A stretch of DNA of 33,150 bases from Oscillospiraceae bacterium (lineage in GTDB: Bacteria; Bacillota; Clostridia; Oscillospirales; Acutalibacteraceae), in assembly GCA_015066065.1 (NCBI GenBank), contig SVPB01000014.1:1-33150 (forward strand), in the 5' to 3' direction. The first letter of the stretch is position 1; each line of letters opens with the position of its first letter. The notes under the pieces were generated by a model. The model worked only from the letters and a program-made list of their open reading frames with translations. It searched no databases and was not told the origin of the DNA. Of this stretch, positions 1 to 8,272 are shown piece by piece. Made by a program: the position numbers and the translations under genes.

Positions 1-42
1 GACTGACGGTGGCTCACCACCACACACTAAATTAGAAAGCTC

Positions 43-98
43 AAGATATTTTGTGAGAGTTCGAAGTCATACGCAAAACGGCCGAAAATATCTTTTTT
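43..98 (+). terminator. Possible terminator of a gene left of the window
   Basis: Inverted repeat AAGATATTTT (43-52) / AAAATATCTT (85-94) followed by a T run; long loop makes it weak. Confidence 0.3.
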
Positions 99-117
99 AT
101 AGTCCTTACACAAGTAA

Positions 118-147
118 AGAGGAGTACCGTTCATCGGTACTCCTCTT
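118..147. terminator. Hairpin terminator
   Basis: Perfect stem GAGGAGTACCG-TTCAT-CGGTACTCCTC flanked by AAA and TTT. Confidence 0.6.
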
Positions 148-149
148 TG

Positions 150-345
150 CTTTGTGCTGGTGACAGGGTTTAAGGCGGCCTCTTGACCCCCGGGTCAGGC
201 TTTGCCTGCGAGCGCCGCCGGTGGCGGATACAGCGAGCAAGGCAAAGGCGCCGCGGTCGAAATTCGCCGAGCGATAGCGAGGGAAGCGAATTTCGGGCAC
301 CGCAAGAGGTAGCCGTGAGTTCAAGTCTCGCCACACCTCGCAAAA
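150..345 (+). other. GC-rich structured element ending in a tRNA-like T-arm
   Basis: Outer arms CGGCCTCTTG (176-185) / CAAGAGgtaGCCG (303-315); palindrome TGACCCCCGGGTCA (184-197); stem GAAATTCGC (259-267)/GCGAATTTC (286-294) closed by GCGGT/ACCGC; then GTGAG-TTCAAGT-CTCGC (315-331) matching a T-stem/T-loop. Confidence 0.5.
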
Positions 346-502
346 CCGCTTAACGAAAAGCTTTACAGCAATTTTGTAAATGGGATGCGTTTCATTGTGG
401 GAGAAAAGTTTCATCGTGAGTGAGAATAGTTTTATTGTGTTGAAAAAGCGGTTTTTGGGTGATATAATATATAAATAACACATAATTGAAGGGACATTAA
501 AT

Positions 503-961
503 ATGAAAATAATTGACCTATTAGAATATGTATACTCAAAATTGCGTACCGAACGCATTTTCCGCTGCTTTATAATTACATACTTGCTACTATGGTGTAT
601 CACCAGTTTCCTTATGCTTTTAGATTATGATGACAAAAGATTAGCGATGAGTATATTTGCTCTACTACCGGCAACGATTGGTGTACCTATATACTTTGGA
701 CACTATTTCCCCTTGTTTCGTTCCACACAATGGCTACGCAAAAAAGGTGTTGACTTTACACAAGAAATCCGTTTGAAGAAGGCTGTGATATCATTAAAAC
801 CTTGTGTGGTAGTCCCTTTTTCCCAAATAGCCTGGATATTTCTCGATCCGTTTTACGGAGAAGACAGTGAACCAATATACTATGGCTTTGCTGAAGACAG
901 CCGATCGCTTATAACAACGCCCCCACAGAAAAAAGCGGAAGCATTGAAAATGAGAAAATAA
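503..961 (+). CDS. Hypothetical membrane protein
   Basis: ORF of 152 aa with SD-like GAAGGG upstream and hydrophobic N-terminal segments. Confidence 0.6.
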   Translation: MKIIDLLEYVYSKLRTERIFRCFIITYLLLWCITSFLMLLDYDDKRLAMSIFALLPATIGVPIYFGHYFPLFRSTQWLRKKGVDFTQEIRLKKAVISLKPCVVVPFSQIAWIFLDPFYGEDSEPIYYGFAEDSRSLITTPPQKKAEALKMRK

Positions 962-973
962 GGAGATACGGTT

Positions 974-1342
974 ATGAAGATCCCGGACGATAAAATGGCG
1001 CAGCTCCAACAGATCCTTGTAAAAGACAATGCGTGTGTCGTTGGATTGAAAATTTCTCATGGCTATCAAGGGGTTGGCGGCTCCAACAGCTCGGGGTTTC
1101 AGAGCGAAAGCTGTCAGGAATATACCGTGGAACAGCTTGAGGGAATGGCACCCATTCGGGTGCTGGGAACCGAAATCTGCGCCTTAGTCAACGACGTGCT
1201 GTATTTCCGACGCGAAGCCGCCGGGCAAATGCAGGTGCACACGATAGCATGCAACGAGGGCGGGTACACTGTTATGGGTGACAGTATCGGCTATGACACC
1301 GTCATTGCCGTAAGGGTAGACTTACTGCTGAAGAAAGACTGA
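974..1342 (+). CDS. Hypothetical protein
   Basis: 122 aa ORF 12 nt after the preceding ORF with AAGGAG SD. Confidence 0.6.
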   Translation: MKIPDDKMAQLQQILVKDNACVVGLKISHGYQGVGGSNSSGFQSESCQEYTVEQLEGMAPIRVLGTEICALVNDVLYFRREAAGQMQVHTIACNEGGYTVMGDSIGYDTVIAVRVDLLLKKD

Positions 1343-1511
1343 AAGGCGCAAAAAACCATCAAAGCCGCGCCGATGTCAGCTCCGTTTTCGGTTGCTTTTC
1401 GATGCCGCTTGCAACCCGTCGCAACCATTGCGTTAAGGAGATCATTATGCTGTCTTTCCATGGTGTCGCTTTACAGCACCATCACAAGCCATGCGTAAAC
1501 CGTCGCACAAA

Positions 1512-1548
1512 AAAGGTGTGCCGTTCACATGAACGGCACACCTTTATC
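1512..1548. terminator. Hairpin terminator downstream of the AraC gene
   Basis: AAAGGTGTGCCGTTC-ACAT-GAACGGCACACCTTT perfect stem. Confidence 0.75.
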
Positions 1549-2343
1549 TTATACACTATGGCGGCGGTACTCGGTCGGGCTGCGGCCGGTATGCTTCTTA
1601 AACAGTCGGGAAAAGTAGGCGTAATTGTCAAACCCCAGCTCCCGGGCAATATCCTGGGCACGGCGGTCGGTATCCTCCAACCGGCGGCAGGCTTCCTCCA
1701 ACCGCCGGCGGGTAACGTACTCTCCCACCGTACAGCCGCAGAAGGTGTGAAACCCCTCGTACAGGGTGTTCTTGGAGACGAACATGGCTTTACACAAGCC
1801 CTCCACCGTGAGCTTTTCCCCCAAATGGGCATCCACATACCGGATCACCCGGGTCATCAGCTCGTCATGCCGGATACGGATGGCGTTGTCAAAGAAGACA
1901 AGGGGCAGCAGCTCCAGCAGCGCATCCAGCCGGTCTCGGGTCAGGTAGCTGAGCCTGGCATATTCCCGGCGAATATCCTCCGGCAGCCCGTCCAGGTGCC
2001 GGTTATCCCGGGCGTGAAAGGTGGGGCGGATGCGACCGATAAAGATGTACGCCACCACCGCCCCTTCCTTGATGATGGGTACGACGGTGTCCAGAATGCC
2101 GGCGTGGCAGAGGTGCGATACCGGAGCACGGCTTTGCACACACTTATCCATCAGCTCGTGATCCGAACAGACGCAGGCCATGGGCTGTTCCCGGTGGATG
2201 CGCTCACAGAAGGCATCCCGCTCCTTGGTATGGGAGTACAAAACCTGCCGTTCGTGATCCGCCACAGCCATGCTCAGTCCGGTCAGGACACACAGACTGT
2301 CCACAATAGCCTTGAGCCGCCCCACGTCGTAGTCAATGTGCAT
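1549..2343 (-). CDS. AraC family regulator with PocR-like sensory domain
   Basis: N-terminal Cys-containing PocR-like region (CSDHELMDKC...HLCHAGILDTVVPI) and C-terminal AraC HTH (VSKNTLYEGF...ARELGFDNYAYFSRLFKKHTGRSPTEYRR). Confidence 0.85.
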   Translation of the reverse strand: MHIDYDVGRLKAIVDSLCVLTGLSMAVADHERQVLYSHTKERDAFCERIHREQPMACVCSDHELMDKCVQSRAPVSHLCHAGILDTVVPIIKEGAVVAYIFIGRIRPTFHARDNRHLDGLPEDIRREYARLSYLTRDRLDALLELLPLVFFDNAIRIRHDELMTRVIRYVDAHLGEKLTVEGLCKAMFVSKNTLYEGFHTFCGCTVGEYVTRRRLEEACRRLEDTDRRAQDIARELGFDNYAYFSRLFKKHTGRSPTEYRRHSV

Positions 2344-2446
2344 ACCGCCACCCCCTTTTCCCTCATCATAAACACCCGTTAGGGTTTTGTCAATACGTTT
2401 TTTCTTCTTTAGGGAAGATAAGATAAGTTTTAGGAAGGTAGTGCTA

Positions 2447-2476
2447 TTGACTTGCGGATACCCCTCGCCGTATAAT
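2447..2476 (+). promoter_or_regulatory. Putative sigma-A promoter for the EamA gene
   Basis: TTGACT-N18-TATAAT. Confidence 0.55.
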
Positions 2477-2501
2477 AAAGCGAAAAGGGGGCTTTGGGCC
2501 T

Positions 2502-3371
2502 ATGAACGGGTTTTTTCTTATCGTTATCGTCGCCATGATGGTGCTGCAAAACATCGTGCGCAAGCAATACAACCTCAAGCTGGCACAGCCGGGGGTATTC
2601 GTCTTTAACGGCACCTCCTGCCTGGCGGCCATGGCGGTGTTTCTGGTCTATTCCAAGGGGGACCTGCATTTTACATGGGCGTTTATCCCCTATGCGGTGC
2701 TGTTTGCGGTGTTCTTTGGCATGGCGACCCTGTTTGCCCTGCTGGCCATCCGGACGGGGCCGCTGTCCTTCACCTCCCTCATCATCTCCTACTCCTTAGT
2801 CATCCCCACCTTCCTGCTGATGCTGTTGCCCCAGCCGGACGGCGCCAGGGCACCGTCGGTGGGCGCCTTGTTCTACGTGGGCTTTGCCCTACTGCTACTG
2901 AGCCTGCTCCTCATCAACAACTACAGCGGCAACAACCGGTTTTCCTTTAAGTGGGTGCTGTTTGCGGTGCTGGCATTCCTGGGCAACGGTCTGTGCTCCA
3001 CGGTGCAGACCTACCAACAGCGGGTGTTTGCCGGGGCATACAAAAGCGAGCTGATGATCGTTGCTCTGACGCTGCTGGCCGTGCTGTTCTTCCTCCTGGC
3101 GGCGTTTGCCGAGCGCACCACGGTGGTGCCCTCTCTCAAGGGCGGTGCGGTGCTGATGGTGATGTACGGCGTGGCGGTGGGGCTGGTCAACCTGCTGGTG
3201 ATGGTACTGTCCAACAGGATGAACCCCTCCCTCCTATTCCCCCTCATCTCCGGCGGCAATCTGGTGCTGACCAGCGGGGTATCCCTCTTCTTCTATAAGG
3301 AGAAACTGACAAAGCTGCAGCTGACCGGCCTATGTCTGGGCATCGGTGCGGTGGTACTGCTGAATATGTAA
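2502..3371 (+). CDS. EamA/DMT-superfamily membrane transporter
   Basis: 289 aa, about 10 hydrophobic helices, DMT-like ending (SLFFYKEKLTKLQLTGLCLGIGAVVLLN). Confidence 0.8.
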   Translation: MNGFFLIVIVAMMVLQNIVRKQYNLKLAQPGVFVFNGTSCLAAMAVFLVYSKGDLHFTWAFIPYAVLFAVFFGMATLFALLAIRTGPLSFTSLIISYSLVIPTFLLMLLPQPDGARAPSVGALFYVGFALLLLSLLLINNYSGNNRFSFKWVLFAVLAFLGNGLCSTVQTYQQRVFAGAYKSELMIVALTLLAVLFFLLAAFAERTTVVPSLKGGAVLMVMYGVAVGLVNLLVMVLSNRMNPSLLFPLISGGNLVLTSGVSLFFYKEKLTKLQLTGLCLGIGAVVLLNM

Positions 3372-3376
3372 CAGCC

Positions 3377-3410
3377 GGCGGTGTGTTGTCACAAGCACAC
3401 CGCCTTTTTT
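3377..3410 (+). terminator. Rho-independent terminator
   Basis: GGCGGTGTG/CACACCGCC stem followed by TTTTTT. Confidence 0.75.
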
Positions 3411-3434
3411 GTTTTGCTCCGGCGGCCTCGATGG

Positions 3435-3463
3435 TTGACAAATCGACGCTTTTCCTGTAAAAT
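3435..3463 (+). promoter_or_regulatory. Putative sigma-A promoter
   Basis: TTGACA-N17-TAAAAT. Confidence 0.5.
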
Positions 3464-3535
3464 AATGCTGTTAGCATCCAATAGATTGACCGTCTTTCCT
3501 CCGAAACAGAAAGACCGTCACGAGGAGGAATCCCC

Positions 3536-4666
3536 ATGCCCGTCACCATAACCGAGGTGTTGACCAACAGGGACATCCGCATTTTTATCAACTTTTCCCG
3601 TAAGATGTACAAGGACGTTGAAGCCTACGTGCCCAGCTTTATCGGGGACGACAAGGACGACTGGGATCCCCGTAAAAACCCGGCCTTCACCTACTGCGAG
3701 GCCAAGCGCTGGCTGGCGTGGAAGGACGGCAAGCCGGTGGGGCGCATCGGTGCCATCCTCAGCCACAAGGCCAACGATAAGTGGGGCACCAACCGGATGC
3801 GGTTCTCTCAGATGGACTTTATCGACGACCCGGAGGTGTCCGCCGCTTTGTTTGGGGCGGTGGAGCAGTGGGCCGCCGAAAAGGGCTGTGACCAGATCCA
3901 CGGTCCTCTGGGCTTCACCGACATGGACCGGGAAGGCATGCTGGTGGACGGCTTTGATAAGCGCAACATGTTTATCACCTACTACAACCACCCCTACTAC
4001 AACGAGCACATGGAGCGTCTGGGCTACCGCAAGGACGTAGACTGGGTGGAATACAAGATATACACCCCCTCTCCCGACAGCCCCGAGGCGGTCAAGCTGC
4101 ACCGCATTGCGGAGCACGTCAAGCGCAGCCGGGGACTGCACGTGGCAGATATCAAGACCCGGTTTCATATGAAATCCCTGGTGGGGCAGGTGTTTGCTCT
4201 GGCCAACGAAGCCTATTCCCCTCTGTACGGCATGGTGGAGCTGACCGACGAGCAGATAAAGCGCTACGCCAGCAACTTTATCCCCCTGCTGGATCCCCGG
4301 TACACCTGCTTTGTACTCAATCAGCAGGAGGAGCTGGTAGCCTTTGGCATCAGCGCCCCCTCTCTGGCCAGTGCTATGAAAAAAGCCAAGGGACACATGC
4401 TGCCCTTCGGCTGGGTGCATCTGCTCAAGAACCTGATCAAAAACGATGCGCTGGATATGTTCCTCATTGCGGTCAAGCCGGAGCTGCAGGGTGCCGCCAT
4501 CAACGCCATCATCCTCGACAAGCTGATCCAGAGCGCCGCCAAGGGCGGTATCCGGTACGCCGAGACCGGCCCTCAGCTGGAGACCAACGCCAAGATCCTG
4601 GCGCAATGGAAGCTGTTTGATAAGGAGCTGCACAAGCGCCGCCGGTGTTACATAAAAGATATCTGA
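3536..4666 (+). CDS. GNAT-like N-acetyltransferase family protein
   Basis: 376 aa, AWKDGKPVGRIGAILS acetyltransferase-like core, HGPLGFTDMDREGMLVDGF; SD GAGGAGG. Confidence 0.75.
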   Translation: MPVTITEVLTNRDIRIFINFSRKMYKDVEAYVPSFIGDDKDDWDPRKNPAFTYCEAKRWLAWKDGKPVGRIGAILSHKANDKWGTNRMRFSQMDFIDDPEVSAALFGAVEQWAAEKGCDQIHGPLGFTDMDREGMLVDGFDKRNMFITYYNHPYYNEHMERLGYRKDVDWVEYKIYTPSPDSPEAVKLHRIAEHVKRSRGLHVADIKTRFHMKSLVGQVFALANEAYSPLYGMVELTDEQIKRYASNFIPLLDPRYTCFVLNQQEELVAFGISAPSLASAMKKAKGHMLPFGWVHLLKNLIKNDALDMFLIAVKPELQGAAINAIILDKLIQSAAKGGIRYAETGPQLETNAKILAQWKLFDKELHKRRRCYIKDI

Positions 4667-4667
4667 T

Positions 4668-4702
4668 CAAAAAAACGGGGTGCCGCCGGCACCTCGTTTT
4701 TA
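4668..4702 (+). terminator. Terminator
   Basis: ACGGGGTGCCG/CCGGCACCTCGT stem with TTTTT. Confidence 0.65.
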
Positions 4703-4761
4703 CTTGCATATTTTGGAAGAATGGTATATACTAAAGATAATTAACAGAAAGGGGTGAGTGC

Positions 4762-6228
4762 ATGAGCCGTATCGGTATACTGGGCGCCGGCACCTTTGGT
4801 GTGGCGCTGGCACGGATGCTCTGCCGCAACGGTCACGACGTGACCCTGTGGTCGGCGGTTGCATCCGAGATCGAGCATCTGCGGCGTACACACGCCCACC
4901 CCCATCTCCCGGAGGCGGTCATCCCGGAGGCCATCCGGCTGACCACCGACGACGCCACCGTCTGTCAGGAGCAGGATATCCTGCTGTTTGCAGTATCCTC
5001 CCCCTACGTGCGGTCAACGGCGGCGCGGATGCGCCCCCACATCCCTGACGGCCAGATCATCGTGGACGTGGCCAAGGGCATGGAAGCGGACACCCTCCTG
5101 ACCATGTCCCAGGTGATCAGCAAGGAGATCCGGCAGGACGGCCGGCACCCTCACCTGCATCTGGTGGCGCTGTCCGGCCCCACCCATGCTGAGGAGGTGG
5201 CCCGGGACCTTCCCACCACCATTGTGTCCGCCTGCGACGACCTTACGGTGGCCCAGCAGGTGCAGGAGATATTCTCCAACACCTGTATGCGTGTATACAC
5301 CAACGAGGATATGCACGGGGTGGAGCTGTGCGGTGCCATGAAGAACATCATTGCCTTAGCCGCCGGCATTTCCGCCGGGCTGGGGTACGGGGACAACGCC
5401 AAGGCGGCGCTGATCACCCGAGGCATGGCGGAGATCACCCGGCTGGGCACCGCCATGGGCTGTGCCGAATCCACCTTCCGGGGCCTGGCCGGTATCGGTG
5501 ACCTGATCGTCACCGCCACCAGTGTCCACAGCCGCAACAACCGTGCCGGTACGCTTATCGGGCAGGGCTACACCCCTGCCCAGGCCACCCAGGAGGTGGG
5601 GATGGTGGTGGAAGGCATCCACGCCCTCCCGGCCGCCATCAAGCTGGCCCAGCAGTACGGGGTGGATATGCCCCTGATCAGCGCCGTTGACCGGGTGGTC
5701 AACCAGGGTGCGGATCCGGCGGCCACCGTCCACCAGCTCATGAGCCGCCAGCGCACCTCCGAAAACGAACCGGCGCCGGCCGGTCTGCAGTACGAGCGCT
5801 CCTTACTGGACAGCAAGAAGGGCCACGGCATGAAGCGTGTCATCACCTACGGCTCCTTTGACCTGCTCCATTACGGGCACATCGACCTCCTGCGCCGTGC
5901 CAAGGCCATGGGCGATTATCTGGTGGTGGCCCTGTCCACCGATGCGTATCATCAGCAAAAGGAGGGGCGCCCCTCCCACATCCCCTATGCGCAACGCAAA
6001 GCCCTGCTGGAAAGCATCCGGTACGTGGACCTGGTCATCCCGGAACAGGGAGAGGACCAAAAGCCCCAGGACTTCCGGGAACACCGTATCCACGCCCTTG
6101 TCATGGGAGACGACCGGACAGGGCAATTTGACCACCTACAGCAGTACGGGGTAGAGGTAGTGTACCTGCCCCCTGCCCCTGCGATCGCCACCACCCCAGT
6201 CAAAAACAATCAGAACAGCGAGGGATAA
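4762..6228 (+). CDS. Fusion: NAD(P)H-dependent glycerol-3-phosphate dehydrogenase (GpsA) + glycerol-3-phosphate cytidylyltransferase-like (TagD) domain
   Basis: N-term GILGAGTFGVALARML Rossmann and GpsA motifs (HVEL-like MHGVELCGAMKNIIALAAG); C-term ITYGSFDLLHYGHIDLLRRAKAMGDYLVVALSTD HxGH nucleotidyltransferase; one continuous frame. Confidence 0.9.
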   Translation: MSRIGILGAGTFGVALARMLCRNGHDVTLWSAVASEIEHLRRTHAHPHLPEAVIPEAIRLTTDDATVCQEQDILLFAVSSPYVRSTAARMRPHIPDGQIIVDVAKGMEADTLLTMSQVISKEIRQDGRHPHLHLVALSGPTHAEEVARDLPTTIVSACDDLTVAQQVQEIFSNTCMRVYTNEDMHGVELCGAMKNIIALAAGISAGLGYGDNAKAALITRGMAEITRLGTAMGCAESTFRGLAGIGDLIVTATSVHSRNNRAGTLIGQGYTPAQATQEVGMVVEGIHALPAAIKLAQQYGVDMPLISAVDRVVNQGADPAATVHQLMSRQRTSENEPAPAGLQYERSLLDSKKGHGMKRVITYGSFDLLHYGHIDLLRRAKAMGDYLVVALSTDAYHQQKEGRPSHIPYAQRKALLESIRYVDLVIPEQGEDQKPQDFREHRIHALVMGDDRTGQFDHLQQYGVEVVYLPPAPAIATTPVKNNQNSEG

Positions 6229-6231
6229 GCT

Positions 6232-7347
6232 ATGAAGTACGATTATCTAGTGGTCGGTGCCGGCCTGTATGGCGCCGTCTTTGCCCATGAAGCCAAGAAA
6301 GCCGGCAAGCAGGTGCTGGTCATTGACAAGCGCCCCCATGTGGCCGGCAACGTGTACACCGAGCCGGTGGAGGGCATTCAGGTGCACCGGTACGGCGCCC
6401 ACATCTTCCACACCAACCTCAAGCGTGTGTGGGACTACGTGGGGCAGTTTGCCACCTTCAACCGGTTCACCAACGCCCCGGTGGCCAACTACCACGGGGA
6501 GCTGTTCTCCCTGCCCTTTAATATGTATACCTTTAATAAGATGTGGGGGGTGGTGACCCCGGAGGAGGCCGCCGCCAAGATCGAGGAGCAGCGCCAGGCC
6601 GCCGGTATCACCGATCCGCAGAACTTAGAGGAGCAGGCCATCTCGCTGGTGGGCACCGACATCTACGAGAAGCTCATCAAGGGCTACACCGAGAAGCAGT
6701 GGGGCCGCCCCTGCACCGAGCTGCCCCCCTTCATCATCAAGCGGCTGCCGGTGCGGCTGACCTTTGATAACAACTACTTTAACGCCCTGTACCAAGGCAT
6801 CCCGGTGGGTGGCTACACCCGGATGGTGGAAAACATGCTGGAGGGCATCGAGGTGCGGCTGAACACCGACTATCTGGCCGACAAGGAGGCGCTGGATGCG
6901 CTGGCGGATAAGGTGGTATACACCGGCCCCATCGATGCGTACTTTAACTTCGCTCTGGGCACCTTGGAGTACCGTTCGGTGCGGTTTGAAAACGAGACGC
7001 TGGATATCCCCAACTACCAGGGCAACGCCGCCGTCAACTACACCGACCGGGAGAGCCCCTACACCCGCATTATCGAGCACAAGTGGTTCGAGTTCGGTAA
7101 GGATGCCGAGGGCAACGACCTGCCCAAGACGGTCATTTCCATGGAGTACAGCTCCGAGTGGAAGCCGGGTGACGAGCCCTATTACCCGGTCAACGACGAG
7201 AAGAACGGGGCGCTGTACCATCGGTACAAGGAGCTGGCCGACCGGGAAGAAAAGGTCATCTTCGGCGGCCGCTTAGGCGAGTACAAGTACTACGACATGG
7301 ATGCGGTCATCGCCTCCGCCCTGTCCCTGTGTGACCGGGAGCTGTAA
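6232..7347 (+). CDS. glf: UDP-galactopyranose mutase
   Basis: YLVVGAGLYGAVFAHEAKKAGKQVLVIDKRPHVAGN FAD motif, IQVHRYGAHIFHT, 371 aa. Confidence 0.93.
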   Translation: MKYDYLVVGAGLYGAVFAHEAKKAGKQVLVIDKRPHVAGNVYTEPVEGIQVHRYGAHIFHTNLKRVWDYVGQFATFNRFTNAPVANYHGELFSLPFNMYTFNKMWGVVTPEEAAAKIEEQRQAAGITDPQNLEEQAISLVGTDIYEKLIKGYTEKQWGRPCTELPPFIIKRLPVRLTFDNNYFNALYQGIPVGGYTRMVENMLEGIEVRLNTDYLADKEALDALADKVVYTGPIDAYFNFALGTLEYRSVRFENETLDIPNYQGNAAVNYTDRESPYTRIIEHKWFEFGKDAEGNDLPKTVISMEYSSEWKPGDEPYYPVNDEKNGALYHRYKELADREEKVIFGGRLGEYKYYDMDAVIASALSLCDREL

Positions 7348-7355
7348 GAGAATCA

Positions 7356-7404
7356 TAAAAAAGAGGACGAAGCGTGCGCTTCGTCCTCTTTTGTTTATTC
7401 TTCC
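7356..7404. repeat. Direct repeat copy 1 containing bidirectional terminator
   Basis: TAAAAAAGAGGACGAAGCGTGCGCTTCGTCCTCTTTTGTTTATTCTTCC; near-identical to 8225-8272. Confidence 0.9.
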
Positions 7405-7634
7405 CCATCCAGCAAAGCATCGTAAGTGGTTTCCAACACATCCCGGATAGCACGAAGCTGACTGGCTTGTACGTGCTGGGTACACCGTTCGATCTTGACC
7501 AGACATTCCCGGGTCATATCACAGCCACCGATCTGCAGCAGCCGCACCAGATCGGTCTGTCCCAACCCTTTCTGCCGTCGTATCCGACGAATATTGTCAC
7601 CGATCCGCACGTCCTGCTTCACCTTTTGTTCCAT
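7395..7634 (-). CDS. XRE-family HTH regulator
   Basis: 79 aa, IGDNIRRIRRQKGLGQTDLVRLLQIGGCDMTRECLVKIE. Confidence 0.8.
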   Translation of the reverse strand: MEQKVKQDVRIGDNIRRIRRQKGLGQTDLVRLLQIGGCDMTRECLVKIERCTQHVQASQLRAIRDVLETTYDALLDGEE

Positions 7635-7650
7635 TTTATCGCCCCCATAT

Positions 7651-7719
7651 GGACCAAAATTAGTCCTTATGGGTTTATTTTATGTCTTTTTTATGATATA
7701 ATGGGACTCATACTAGTCC
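7651..7719. promoter_or_regulatory. Two 16-bp dyads (candidate XRE operator) around a promoter
   Basis: GGACcaaaattaGTCC at 7651-7666 and GGACtcatactaGTCC at 7704-7719; TATAAT at 7697-7702 just left of the second dyad. Confidence 0.6.
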
Positions 7720-7737
7720 ACTTTAGGAGAGGATACT

Positions 7738-8178
7738 ATGTTTACCTGTTTTTGTTGCGGTCACCGTGACACACCCGAAGCAATCTACCCACTGCTTTTC
7801 AAAGCTGTTTGTACACTGATGGAGCAACACAAGGTCATCGACTTTCTGGTAGGCCACCGGGGAAATTTTGATCAGTTAGCCGCCAGAGCCGTTAAGGAGG
7901 CAAAAAAGAGGTATCCGCAGGCACGTCTTACCCTGCTCCTCAGCCATCTGCCGCCAACGCCTCTGTCACCCGGCTTTGACGACTCCCTTTATCCCGAGGG
8001 GCTGGAAACCGTACCAAAACGGCTGGCTATCTGTCGGGCCAATCAATTAGCCGTTGTCACCAGTGATTGCTTGTTGTGCTACATATGTCACAGCCCCTCC
8101 AACACGGGAAAGCTGTTGCCCTATGCGCAGGGACGAGGGATACCCGTTTATAATCTGGCTCATGAGGAAGGTCTGTAA
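7738..8178 (+). CDS. SLOG/DUF1273-like protein
   Basis: FCCGHRDTPEAIYPLLFKAV...FLVGHRGNFDQLAARAVKEAKKRYP pattern. Confidence 0.7.
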   Translation: MFTCFCCGHRDTPEAIYPLLFKAVCTLMEQHKVIDFLVGHRGNFDQLAARAVKEAKKRYPQARLTLLLSHLPPTPLSPGFDDSLYPEGLETVPKRLAICRANQLAVVTSDCLLCYICHSPSNTGKLLPYAQGRGIPVYNLAHEEGL

Positions 8179-8224
8179 GAGCGTTTCCATCGGTAGCGAA
8201 AAACACAGACTGGTTTGAGGGAAG

Positions 8225-8272
8225 TAAAAAAGAGGACGAAGCGTGCGCTTCGTCCTCTTTTGTTATTCTTCC
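8225..8272. repeat. Direct repeat copy 2 containing terminator
   Basis: Same sequence as 7356-7404 with one T deleted. Confidence 0.9.

Noticed and set aside
106-603. 165-aa minus-strand ORF (…RDLNSRLPLAVPEIRFPRYRS…)
   Set aside because: It runs through the structured GC-rich element and tRNA-like arm and overlaps the better-supported 503-961 ORF; almost certainly non-coding.
1402-2382. 326-aa plus-strand ORF
   Set aside because: Antisense shadow of the PocR/AraC gene; low-complexity His/Gln/Gly-rich composition.
3518-4633. 371-aa minus-strand ORF
   Set aside because: Shadow ORF opposite the GNAT-like gene in GC-rich DNA.
7356-8272. Possible CRISPR or transposon from the repeated 48-mer
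   Set aside because: Only two copies, 869 bp apart, each a perfect terminator hairpin; no spacers, transposase or terminal inverted repeats.
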